Shown: piece after piece, positions 15,729-23,239 of the stretch
How positions within the stretch are numbered: the first letter of the stretch is position 1
Layout: each line of letters opens with the position of its first letter
NCBI GenBank assembly: GCA_964455975.1
Contig: CAYVYP010000014.1
Location: 1-28,109 of the forward strand
DNA length: 28,109 nt
From: JAETTH01 sp964455975
GTDB lineage: Bacteria; Bacillota; Clostridia; TANB77; CAG-508
Reading direction: 5' to 3'
Made by a program: the position numbers and the translations under genes
Notes under the pieces: model-generated
Told to the model about the DNA's origin: nothing
The model's database searches: none
The model's input: only the letters and a program-made list of their open reading frames with translations

Positions 15729-18700
15729 GATGAAAGTACATGAATTAGCAAAAGAATTAGACTTAACCAGTAAAGAAATAATAGCAAAGGCTAATGATAT
15801 TGGAATTGAGCTAAAAAGTCATTTAAGTGCTATAGAAGAAAATGATATAAAAAAAATAAAAGATACTTTTAACAAAAAAGTTTCTTCTAATAGTAATGAG
15901 AAAAAGGTTAAAGAAGACTCTAAAAAAGAAGTGAAAAAAGAAAATAAAAAAGATACAGTAGCACCAGTAATAATTAGAAGGGAAGTAATTGTTTCTGATG
16001 AAGAATTAAAAAAACAAGAAGAAGAGCAAAAAAGAAAACAAAAAGAGCAAAAACAAAATGTTGGTTTTGTAGAGAGAAAACAAAATCAAGACTTTAATAT
16101 TGTTTATAGAAATAAGCCAGCAAAACCACTTACAGTAAGTGAATTATTTGGAATGGGTAAAAAAGAAGAAAATAAAGTAGAAGAGAAAAAAGAAGATGTA
16201 GTTGAACAACCAAAAAAAGAAGATGACAAGGAGACAGAAATTAAAAAAGAAGAAGTAAAAAAAGAAGAAAACAATATTCAAGAAAATACTCAAAATAATA
16301 ACCAAAACAACAATGGTTATAGAAACAATAACTATCAAAACAATAGCCAAAATAATAATGGTGGCTATAGAAATAATAACTACCAAAACAATGGACAAAA
16401 TAATGGTGGTTATAGAAATAATAACTACCAAAACAATGGACAAAATAATGGTGGTTATAGAAATAATAATTACCAAAATAATGGACAAAATAATAATGGT
16501 GGTTATAGAAATAATAATTATAAAAACAATGGACAAAACAATAATGGTGGTTATAGAAACAATAATTATCAAAATAACGGACAAAATAATAATGGTGGTT
16601 ATAGAAATAATAATAATTATCAAAACAATGGACAAAACAATAATGGTGGTTATAGAAACAATAATTATCAAAATAACGGACAAAATAACAATGGTGGTTA
16701 TAGAAATAATAATCAAGGTGGATTCAATAGAAATAACAACAACTTCCAAAATAATAATGGAAGAAGACCTCTTGATGAAAAAGGCTTAGAAAAAAACATT
16801 AAAAATATAATGTCAGTTGATATTGTAGAAAAAGAAAATGTTAGAGAATATGCAAATAAAGCTATTGATAAAGCTAAAATAAATAACAAATATGATGATA
16901 CAAAATCAAAGAAAACAAAGAAACAAGGAAAATTTTCTGAAGAATTTAATGAAGGTAAATTAAAAGACTTAAAACAAGAAAGTAAACTTTCTCATATGTT
17001 TAATGAACAAGATGGAGGAATGTTAGATTATTATGATTTAACAACAGAAAGAGGAAGAAGAAATAGAAGAAAAGCTCAAAGAAATAATGAAGAAAGAAAT
17101 AAACAAAAAATATTTCAATTAACAGAAATAACAATTCCAGAAACAATAACAGTTAAAGATTTAGCTACAGAACTTAAGAAAACAAGCTCTGAGATAATTA
17201 AAAAACTTTTAGGCTATGGAATTATGGCAACAATTAATAATGATGTAGATTTTGATACAGCATTTTTAATAGCAGGAGAATTTGGAATTACTGCAAATAA
17301 AAAAGAAGTAGTAACAGAAGAAGATATATTATTTGATGATTCAGAAGATAATGATGGAGAATTAGTATCAAGACCACCAGTAGTTGTAGTAATGGGACAC
17401 GTAGACCATGGAAAAACATCTCTTTTAGATGCAATCAGACAAACTAACGTAATTGAGGGAGAAGCAGGAGGAATTACACAACATATAGGTGCATATAAAG
17501 TAAATATAAATGATAGAGAAATAACATTTTTAGACACACCAGGACATGAAGCGTTTACTGCAATGAGAGCTAGAGGTGCACAAATAACAGATATAGCAAT
17601 ATTAATAGTAGCAGCAGATGATGGAGTTATGCCACAAACTGTAGAAGCTATAAACCATGCTAAATCAGCTGGAATTCCTATAATTGTTGCTGTAAATAAA
17701 ATAGATTTACCAGGAGCAAATGTAGAAAAAATAAAACAAGAATTAATGCAATATGAATTAGTTCCAGAAGAATGGGGCGGAGATACTATATTTGTACCAA
17801 TATCTGCTAAAAAGAAAATGAATATAGATACATTATTAGAAATGGTATTGTTAGTTGCAGATATGAAAGAACTAAAAACAAATCCACATAAACAAGCTAA
17901 AGGTGCAGTAATAGAAGCAAGATTAGATAAAGCAAAAGGCCCAATAGCATCAATATTAGTACAAAGAGGAACATTAGATGTTGGAGATACAGTTGTTGTT
18001 GGTTCTTCAATTGGTAGAATAAGAGCAATGAAAAATGATAAAGGACAAAAAGTTAAAAAAGCTGGACCATCTACACCAGTTGAAATTATGGGATTAACAG
18101 AAGTACCAGAAGCAGGAGAAACTTTCTATGAAGTAGATGATGAAAAAACAGCTAAACACTTAATAGAAAGAAGAAAGAGAAGCCAAAGAGAAAAATCTAT
18201 AAATGCTACATCAAGAGTAACTTTGGATGATCTATTTAGCCAAATAGAAAAAGGAAATTTAAAACAATTAAATATAATTGTAAAAGCAGATGTTCAAGGT
18301 ACAGTTGAAGCAGTAAAACAATCTCTTGAAAAATTGTCTGATGATGAAGTAAGAGTTAAAGTAATCCATGCCAATGCAGGAGCAGTTACTGAATCTGATG
18401 TAACACTGGCAAAAGTATCTAATGCAATAATAATTGCATTTAATGTAAGACCAAATGCAATAGCAAAAGAAACAGCAGAAAAAGAAGAAGTAGAAATCAA
18501 ACAATATTCTATAATATATAAAGCAATAGAAGATGTACAAGATGCAATGAAGGGAATGCTTGACCCTAAATTTGAAGAAAAAGTTATAGGAAATGCACAA
18601 GTAAGACAAACATTTAAAGTAACAGGAGTTGGCACAATAGCAGGATGCTATGTAACAGACGGAAAACTTGAAAGAAATGCTGGAGTAAGAGTAATTAGAG

Positions 18701-18870
18701 AAGATGTTGTTATACATGATGGAAAACTTGTATCATTAAAAAGATTTAAAGATGATGCGAAAGAAGTTGCAAAAGGTTATGAATGTGGTCTTCAAATTGA
18801 AAATTATAATGATTTAAAAGAAGACGATATAATAGAAGCATATATTATCGAAGAAGTAAAACGTAAATAG
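15721..18870 (+). CDS. infB: Translation initiation factor IF-2 with an Asn/Gly repeat region
   Basis: I choose TTG 15721 (MGKMKVHELAKEL), six bases after GGGGGTGA; it gives 1049 aa. The N-terminal IF2N helical domain is followed by a charged Lys/Glu linker, then nine tandem units rich in Asn, Gly, Tyr and Arg (about 199-340), a second IF2N domain near 480-540 and the GTPase. GTPase motifs are GHVDHGKT (559-566), DTPGHE, NKID and SAK; IF2 domains II to IV follow. It brings initiator tRNA to the 30S subunit. The GTPase and C-terminal part are orthodox; only the repeat linker is unusual. The start codon lies inside the end of ylxQ. Confidence 0.95.
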   Translation: MGKMKVHELAKELDLTSKEIIAKANDIGIELKSHLSAIEENDIKKIKDTFNKKVSSNSNEKKVKEDSKKEVKKENKKDTVAPVIIRREVIVSDEELKKQEEEQKRKQKEQKQNVGFVERKQNQDFNIVYRNKPAKPLTVSELFGMGKKEENKVEEKKEDVVEQPKKEDDKETEIKKEEVKKEENNIQENTQNNNQNNNGYRNNNYQNNSQNNNGGYRNNNYQNNGQNNGGYRNNNYQNNGQNNGGYRNNNYQNNGQNNNGGYRNNNYKNNGQNNNGGYRNNNYQNNGQNNNGGYRNNNNYQNNGQNNNGGYRNNNYQNNGQNNNGGYRNNNQGGFNRNNNNFQNNNGRRPLDEKGLEKNIKNIMSVDIVEKENVREYANKAIDKAKINNKYDDTKSKKTKKQGKFSEEFNEGKLKDLKQESKLSHMFNEQDGGMLDYYDLTTERGRRNRRKAQRNNEERNKQKIFQLTEITIPETITVKDLATELKKTSSEIIKKLLGYGIMATINNDVDFDTAFLIAGEFGITANKKEVVTEEDILFDDSEDNDGELVSRPPVVVVMGHVDHGKTSLLDAIRQTNVIEGEAGGITQHIGAYKVNINDREITFLDTPGHEAFTAMRARGAQITDIAILIVAADDGVMPQTVEAINHAKSAGIPIIVAVNKIDLPGANVEKIKQELMQYELVPEEWGGDTIFVPISAKKKMNIDTLLEMVLLVADMKELKTNPHKQAKGAVIEARLDKAKGPIASILVQRGTLDVGDTVVVGSSIGRIRAMKNDKGQKVKKAGPSTPVEIMGLTEVPEAGETFYEVDDEKTAKHLIERRKRSQREKSINATSRVTLDDLFSQIEKGNLKQLNIIVKADVQGTVEAVKQSLEKLSDDEVRVKVIHANAGAVTESDVTLAKVSNAIIIAFNVRPNAIAKETAEKEEVEIKQYSIIYKAIEDVQDAMKGMLDPKFEEKVIGNAQVRQTFKVTGVGTIAGCYVTDGKLERNAGVRVIREDVVIHDGKLVSLKRFKDDAKEVAKGYECGLQIENYNDLKEDDIIEAYIIEEVKRK
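16290..16740 (+). repeat. Nine tandem 45-51-bp repeats inside infB
   Basis: The repeats encode units of the form GGYRNNNYQNNGQNN(N), 15-17 residues each, with small variants (S for G in unit 1, K for Q in unit 5, one extra Asn in unit 7). The last unit degenerates into QGGFNRNNNN. Unit-length differences are whole codons. Such repeats change copy number easily. Confidence 0.93.
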
Positions 18871-18916
18871 ATTTTGCATCATAGGATAATTTTATAATAA
18901 AAAGGAGAGCATTATA

Positions 18917-19274
18917 ATGCAAAAAAACAATAATAGAATGCGGTCGTATAAATGAAGAATTAAAAAAGGAAATTAGTAATATAATTAATTATGAAGTAAA
19001 AAATTCAAGTGTTACAGGATTAATTAGTGTTACTGATGTAAAAGTAACTCCAGACTTAAAATATGCAAAAGTATTTGTGAGTATCTTAAATTCAAAAAAT
19101 ATACAAGAAACTTTAGAAGGATTAAAAAAATCTTCAGGATTTATTAGAACTATGATAGCAAAAAGAATAAATTTAAGAATAACACCAGAACTTACATTTG
19201 TTCAAGATACATCAATGGAATATGGAGCAAAAATTGATTCTATAATAGAAAAGTTAAAAAATGAAGGGGAATAG
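18917..19274 (+). CDS. rbfA: Ribosome-binding factor A, read through a +1 shift
   Basis: ATG 18917 follows AAAGGAG. After eight codons the frame breaks at 18941. Skipping one C yields N-R-M-G-R-I-NEELKKEIS, which matches the invariant N-terminal helix of RbfA, and a 118-aa protein, as in B. subtilis (117). Downstream motifs are VTGLISVTDVKVTPDLKYAKV and the C-terminal GAKIDSIIEKL. RbfA is a KH-fold cold-shock factor that helps 16S rRNA 5' end maturation in the 30S subunit. Unshifted translation stops after 12 codons, so the shift is essential for any product. Confidence 0.9.
18941..18944 (+). other. +1 recoding site in rbfA (ATG-CGG-T)
   Basis: The 0 frame reads ATG CGG TCG TAT AAA TGA. Skipping C18941 gives ATG GGT CGT ATA AAT and all of RbfA. 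This is the only site where the fourth base is T, and it lies only nine codons from the start. Confidence 0.85.
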
Positions 19275-19277
19275 TAT

Positions 19278-20225
19278 ATGACTTTAGATAATATAGTAAA
19301 TGAAATACAAAAAGCCGAATCTATAATAATACTAACACATGAAACACCAGATGGAGATGCAATTGGGAGTAGTTTAGCACTCCATTTAGCACTAAAAGAA
19401 TATGGTAAAAATTCAGATGTTGTACTTCCAGAATATTCTAATACATTTGAATTCTTACCAGGAGCAAATGAAATACTAAAAGAAGGAAAAAAAGAACAAT
19501 ATGATTTAGCAATAGCAGTAGACTGTGCAGATATAAAAAGATTAAATGGTTTTGCTAAATATTTTGAAGAAGCAAAATCAAAAATATCAATAGATCATCA
19601 TAGTATGAATACAATGTTTGGAGATATAAATTATGTAAATCCAGTAGCTCCAGCATGCAGCCAAATTTTAATAACAATTATTCAATATATGAATATAGAA
19701 ATAACAAAAGAAATTGGAACATGTATTTTAACGGGAATAATAACAGATACAGGGGGATTTAAATATCCTTCTCTTACAGCAGAAACATTTGAATTTGTAG
19801 CTGAATTATTATCTAAAGGAATAAATGTTTCTAATATATATAGAAGAGTATTAGAAATAAAAACAAAATCAAATTTTGAACTTACTAAAATTGTTACAGA
19901 CAGATTAGAATTTTTAGAAAATGGAAAAATAACATTTACATATTTAACAAAAGAAGATTTTGAAAAAGTAAATGCAAAAACAGGAGACCATGAAGGTTTA
20001 GTAGAGTTAGGAAGAGCAATAGAAGGAGTAGAAGTATCAATTTTTTTAAGAGAAGACGATACAGGATTCAAAGTTTCATTACGTTCAAATGACCATGTAA
20101 ACGTAGCAGATGTATGTTTAATGTTTGGTGGTGGAGGACACATAAGAGCAGCAGGATGCCATATACAAGGAACACTAGAACAAGCAAAACATAAAATAGT
20201 AAATGAAGTAATAAAAAATTTGTAA
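19278..20225 (+). CDS. nrnA: DHH-family nanoRNase/pAp phosphatase NrnA
   Basis: This 315-aa protein has THETPDGDAIGSSLAL near 19-34, the DHH motif in SIDHHSMN near 103-110, DTGGFKYPS near 153-161 and the DHHA1 signature GGGGHIRAAGC near 288-298. NrnA degrades 2-5-nt RNAs and dephosphorylates 3'-phosphoadenosine 5'-phosphate. It follows rbfA by 3 bp, and the rbfA-nrnA-truB order is standard in Firmicutes. The 50-bp repeat begins a few bases after its stop. Confidence 0.92.
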   Translation: MTLDNIVNEIQKAESIIILTHETPDGDAIGSSLALHLALKEYGKNSDVVLPEYSNTFEFLPGANEILKEGKKEQYDLAIAVDCADIKRLNGFAKYFEEAKSKISIDHHSMNTMFGDINYVNPVAPACSQILITIIQYMNIEITKEIGTCILTGIITDTGGFKYPSLTAETFEFVAELLSKGINVSNIYRRVLEIKTKSNFELTKIVTDRLEFLENGKITFTYLTKEDFEKVNAKTGDHEGLVELGRAIEGVEVSIFLREDDTGFKVSLRSNDHVNVADVCLMFGGGGHIRAAGCHIQGTLEQAKHKIVNEVIKNL

Positions 20226-20227
20226 TT

Positions 20228-20277
20228 GGGTAATTTGGGGACGTTTCTCAATTGGACATTTTGTCCAATTTGGGACA
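20228..20277. repeat. 50-bp intergenic repeat, copy 2
   Basis: This is identical to 7219-7268, including the 9-bp hairpin (20250-20270). Like copy 1 it sits right after a stop codon and before the ribosome binding site of the next gene in an operon. Confidence 0.9.
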
Positions 20278-20316
20278 GGTCTTCATTTTTATTAAATAGA
20301 AAAAATAAGGAGTTTT

Positions 20317-21193
20317 ATGGACGGAATAATTGTAATAAATAAACCAAAAGATTATACATCACACGATATTGTGGCAATAGTAAAGAAAATATTTAAACAA
20401 AAAGTTGGACACACTGGAACTTTAGATCCAAATGCAACTGGAGTACTTCCATTATTAATTGGTAAAGGAACTTTAACTTCAAAATATCTAATAGAACATG
20501 ATAAAACATATATAGCAACAATAAAACTAGGGGTAAAGACAACTACAGCAGATATAGAAGGCGAAATTATTGAGGAAAAAGAAGTAAAAGAAATTGTATT
20601 AAAAGATGAGAATGTACAAAATATTTTAAAAGGTTTTATAGGAAAACAAGAGCAAATACCTCCAATTTATAGTGCTATAAAAGTAAATGGAAAAAAATTG
20701 TATGAATATGCAAGAAAAAATCAAAAAGTAGAAATAAAACCAAGGAATATAGAAATATATGATATAAATTTAATTGATATTGATGTAAAAAATAAAGAAA
20801 TTGTATATAAAGTAAGTTGTTCAAAAGGCACATATATAAGAAGTTTATGTGAAGATATAGCAGAAAAATTAGGAACATATGGATATATGAAAGAATTAAA
20901 TAGAATACAAGTTCGGAAGATTTAATATAGAAAATTCAGTAACAATAGAAGAATTAAAGAATAATATAGATAATAAAGAGTATATAAATTCTAAAATTAT
21001 AACAATAGAAAAATTATTTGAAAATAAAGATAAAATTATTTTAAATAGCAAAGAATTACAAGAATTCTTAAACGGAATAAATTTAAGATTTGATAAGCAA
21101 GATGAATTATATAATATATATGATGTGAAAAACATATATATAGGTACAGCTACAATAAAAAATAAATTATTAAAAAGAGATATAATTTTATAA
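20317..21193 (+). CDS. truB: tRNA pseudouridine-55 synthase TruB, read through a +1 shift
   Basis: ATG 20317 (MDGIIVINKPKDYTSHD) follows AAGGAG. The catalytic motif GHTGTLDPNATGVL, with the nucleophilic Asp, lies near 33-46, then KTYIATIKLG, PPIYSAIKVNGKKLYEYAR and CSKGTYIRSL. The frame breaks at 20914. Skipping one C gives N-R-I-Q-V-G-RFNIENSVT, the family's (R)xGxF motif, and a PUA-like C-terminal domain, 291 aa in all. TruB makes pseudouridine 55 in the T loop of tRNA and helps it fold. Unshifted translation gives 202 aa without the C-terminal domain. Confidence 0.9.
20914..20917 (+). other. +1 recoding site in truB (GTT-CGG-A)
   Basis: The 0 frame reads GTT CGG AAG ATT TAA. Skipping C20914 gives GTT GGA AGA TTT AAT, the conserved G-x-F, and 92 further residues. 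The site lies at the junction of catalytic and C-terminal domains. Confidence 0.85.
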
Positions 21194-21365
21194 GCATAAA
21201 ATTAAAAAAAATACAAATAATAAAAATATGATAATAAGATAGGTTAAAGAAGAAAAAACGAGATAAACAATAATAATTTAACTTTAAACTGATTTAAAAA
21301 CCTATAAATAAAATTGATATAACTACATTCATATGTTAATATATAAATATAAATTAAATATAGAC
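21194..21365. other. AT-rich intergenic stretch
   Basis: This first part of a 498-bp gap between truB and the next ORF holds no gene I can see. TTGATA (21314-21319) and an extended TGt-TAATAT (21337-21342) with a 17-bp spacer may be the promoter of the RNA that follows, though the predicted start is some 17 nt upstream of its closing stem. Confidence 0.4.
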
Positions 21366-21558
21366 AATAAACTTCCCTGCGTGGTACGTATAGACTGGAA
21401 TTTTAGAACCAACAAAGATTAAACGGGAGTCCGCCTTTAAATGTGGCGTGTATACTTAAATTTATTTAAGAAACCCAGAAGCATTTAACAAGACACCCAC
21501 CTGTGAAAACAGGTCCTTAAAATTTCATTCATCCTACGGCTAATGTGGGGTTTTTATT
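21366..21558 (+). ncRNA. ssrS: 6S RNA-like regulatory RNA
   Basis: This island of higher GC in an AT-rich gap has the features of Firmicute 6S RNA. A closing stem can form between ATAAA...CCC (21367-21377) and GGG..TTTAT (21548-21558). A GGGAGTCCGCC element is followed by GGCG. In the 3' half, CACCCACCTGT-GAAA-ACAGGTCCTT forms a small hairpin (21499-21514) like the CCCACCU...AGGUUCUU element I recall from B. subtilis 6S-1. The length of about 193 nt is right. 6S RNA mimics an open promoter and sequesters the housekeeping RNA polymerase holoenzyme. Ends are approximate. A T-rich tail at 21551-21555 suits termination. Confidence 0.75.
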
Positions 21559-21593
21559 TAATAATAAAGTAAATATGTTATTTTACATAAAAC

Positions 21594-21622
21594 TTGATTT
21601 GAAGCATAAATAATGATATAAT
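21594..21622 (+). promoter_or_regulatory. Promoter of the 134-aa orphan gene
   Basis: TTGATT (21594-21599), a 17-bp spacer and a perfect TATAAT (21617-21622) lie 70 bp before the GTG start. Confidence 0.7.
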
Positions 21623-21691
21623 ATTAAAGTAATACAGAATTGTATTAAAAACCTTACCCTAATAATAATTTATTACAAGGAGGAATTATAA

Positions 21692-22096
21692 GTGATTTTT
21701 GCTAAAACTGTAGAACGGATAGTTGGACAAGTACAGCAATACATTACCACTATTTTCAACAATCCGAAATGGTTGCACACTAAAATGCTTATCGATTTTC
21801 ATATGATGAATATGGAAGAAGATGTGTATACTGGATTTTTGGAAAGCGAGTATTATTCTCACGATAATTGCCCGGTTATGATTATCAAAGAGGCAAAAGT
21901 GATAAACTTGCCGGATAATTTTAAACTCGTTATTATAATGGAAGGATTGGATAATGATACGGTAGGCGTATATATTCAAAGTGATTTACCCATCGAAACC
22001 GATCCTCATTATGATATAAAGAGTTGCCCTAGCACTATGTATCTTTTGGAGGAACTTACAAAACTCTTTAAAGAATCATATCCTTCGGAATTCTGA
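21692..22096 (+). CDS. Unrecognised 134-aa protein with foreign codon usage
   Basis: GTG 21692 follows AAGGAGG by eight bases. The gene has its own promoter and a strong terminator. I do not recognise the protein. It is acidic, with no membrane segment, a helical start (about 5-22), mixed alpha/beta body (DFHMMNMEEDVYTGFL, FKLVIIMEGL) and a helical C terminus. Its codons differ clearly from its neighbours: CCG, TCG, CTC, ATC, GGC and CGG occur in it and are rare elsewhere in the window. This suggests recent acquisition. Its only Arg is encoded by CGG at 21716-21718. If CGG causes a +1 shift in this host, translation would reach TAG at once (GGA TAG) and make a 9-residue peptide. Confidence 0.65.
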   Translation: MIFAKTVERIVGQVQQYITTIFNNPKWLHTKMLIDFHMMNMEEDVYTGFLESEYYSHDNCPVMIIKEAKVINLPDNFKLVIIMEGLDNDTVGVYIQSDLPIETDPHYDIKSCPSTMYLLEELTKLFKESYPSEF

Positions 22097-22129
22097 AGCA
22101 TTTCAATTGGGTAAGGTAGGGATGCATAA

Positions 22130-22169
22130 CAAGCAGTCAAAGAAAATTTTCTTTGGCTGCTTGTTTTTT
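22130..22169 (+). terminator. Strong rho-independent terminator
   Basis: A near-perfect 17-bp inverted repeat (22130-22146 with 22147-22163, one G-T pair) is followed by TTTTTT. It closes the orphan gene's unit before the ruvB promoter. Confidence 0.88.
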
Positions 22170-22183
22170 GTTTTACTTTTCTA

Positions 22184-22212
22184 TTGCATAAACCATGATT
22201 TATATATATAAT
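22184..22212 (+). promoter_or_regulatory. Promoter of ruvB and the downstream genes
   Basis: TTGCAT (22184-22189), 17 bp and a perfect TATAAT (22207-22212). The predicted start near 22219 leaves a leader of only about 11 nt before GTG 22230, which is just enough for the AGGTGA ribosome binding site. Confidence 0.65.
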
Positions 22213-22229
22213 ACTGCTAGGTGATAAAA

Positions 22230-23237
22230 GTGGATGAAGAAAAAATAATAAGTCCAGAATTTCAAAATGATGTAGAAGATAAAATTGAAGCAACATTAAG
22301 GCCCAAAACATTAAATGAATATATTGGACAAGATAAAGTAAAAGAAAATATGAAGGTATATATAGAGGCAGCTAAAAAAAGAGAGGAAGCATTGGATCAT
22401 GTTTTATTATATGGACCTCCAGGACTTGGAAAGACTACACTTGCAAATATAATTTCGAATGAAATGAACTCTAATATAAAAATAACATCAGGGCCTGCAA
22501 TAGAAAAACCAGGAGACTTAGCAGCACTACTTACAAACTTATCAGAATATGATGTTTTATTTATAGATGAAATTCATAGATTAAACAAAAGTGTAGAAGA
22601 AATATTGTATCCAGCATTAGAAGATTACACATTAGATATAATAATAGGAAAAGGACCAACAGCAAGGTCAATTAGATTAGATTTACCAAAATTTACATTA
22701 ATTGGAGCGACAACAAAGGCAGGAGCCTTAACAACTCCGCTTCGAGATAGGTTTGGAATAGTACATAGATTAGAATTATATAATAAAGAAGATTTAACAA
22801 CTATAGTAAAAAGATCAGCAAATATATTAAATATAGAAATAGATGATGAATCTGCTATAGAAATAGCAAAACGTTCAAGAGGAACACCAAGAATTGCAAA
22901 TAGATTATTAAAAAGAGTAAGAGATTATGCACAAGTTATGGGAGATGGAAATATAACTCTAAAAATAACTAAAATAGCATTAAATAAATTAGAAATTGAT
23001 GAATTAGGACTAGATGAAATAGATAGAAAACTATTAGAAACAATGATTGTAAAATATAATGGAAGACCAGTTGGATTAGATGCACTAGCAGTTACAATAG
23101 GAGAAGAAACAGAAACAATAGAAGATGTATATGAACCATATTTAGTGCAAATAGGATTTATATCTCGTACTCCAAGAGGAAGAATAGCACTTCCAAATGC
23201 ATATAAACATTTAAATATAGAAAAAATAGGGGATTAA
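22230..23237 (+). CDS. ruvB: Holliday junction branch-migration helicase RuvB
   Basis: I choose GTG 22230 (MDEEKIIS), which follows AGGTGA and matches the MDE start of B. subtilis RuvB; an in-frame GTG at 22221 overlaps that ribosome binding site. The 335-aa AAA+ protein has LLYGPPGLGKTTLA (Walker A, about 59-72), LFIDEIHRL (Walker B), GATTKAGALTTPLRDRFG (sensor 1 and Arg finger region), RGTPRIANRLLKRVRD (sensor 2) and a winged-helix C terminus (GLDALAVTIGEE). It drives branch migration with RuvA. ruvA is not adjacent. One Arg in LRDRFG is coded by CGA, showing that this related codon is still read as Arg. Confidence 0.96.
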   Translation: MDEEKIISPEFQNDVEDKIEATLRPKTLNEYIGQDKVKENMKVYIEAAKKREEALDHVLLYGPPGLGKTTLANIISNEMNSNIKITSGPAIEKPGDLAALLTNLSEYDVLFIDEIHRLNKSVEEILYPALEDYTLDIIIGKGPTARSIRLDLPKFTLIGATTKAGALTTPLRDRFGIVHRLELYNKEDLTTIVKRSANILNIEIDDESAIEIAKRSRGTPRIANRLLKRVRDYAQVMGDGNITLKITKIALNKLEIDELGLDEIDRKLLETMIVKYNGRPVGLDALAVTIGEETETIEDVYEPYLVQIGFISRTPRGRIALPNAYKHLNIEKIGD

Positions 23238-23239
23238 AA

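Noticed and set aside
16290..16740. CRISPR-like array from the regular repeats
   Set aside because: The units are in frame, contiguous and coding for the IF-2 linker; there are no unique spacers.
16144..16789. Long open frames antisense to and out of frame with the infB repeats
   Set aside because: They are shadows of the Asn-rich repeat; the Ile/Thr- or Ile/Val-rich translations have no ribosome binding site or family character.
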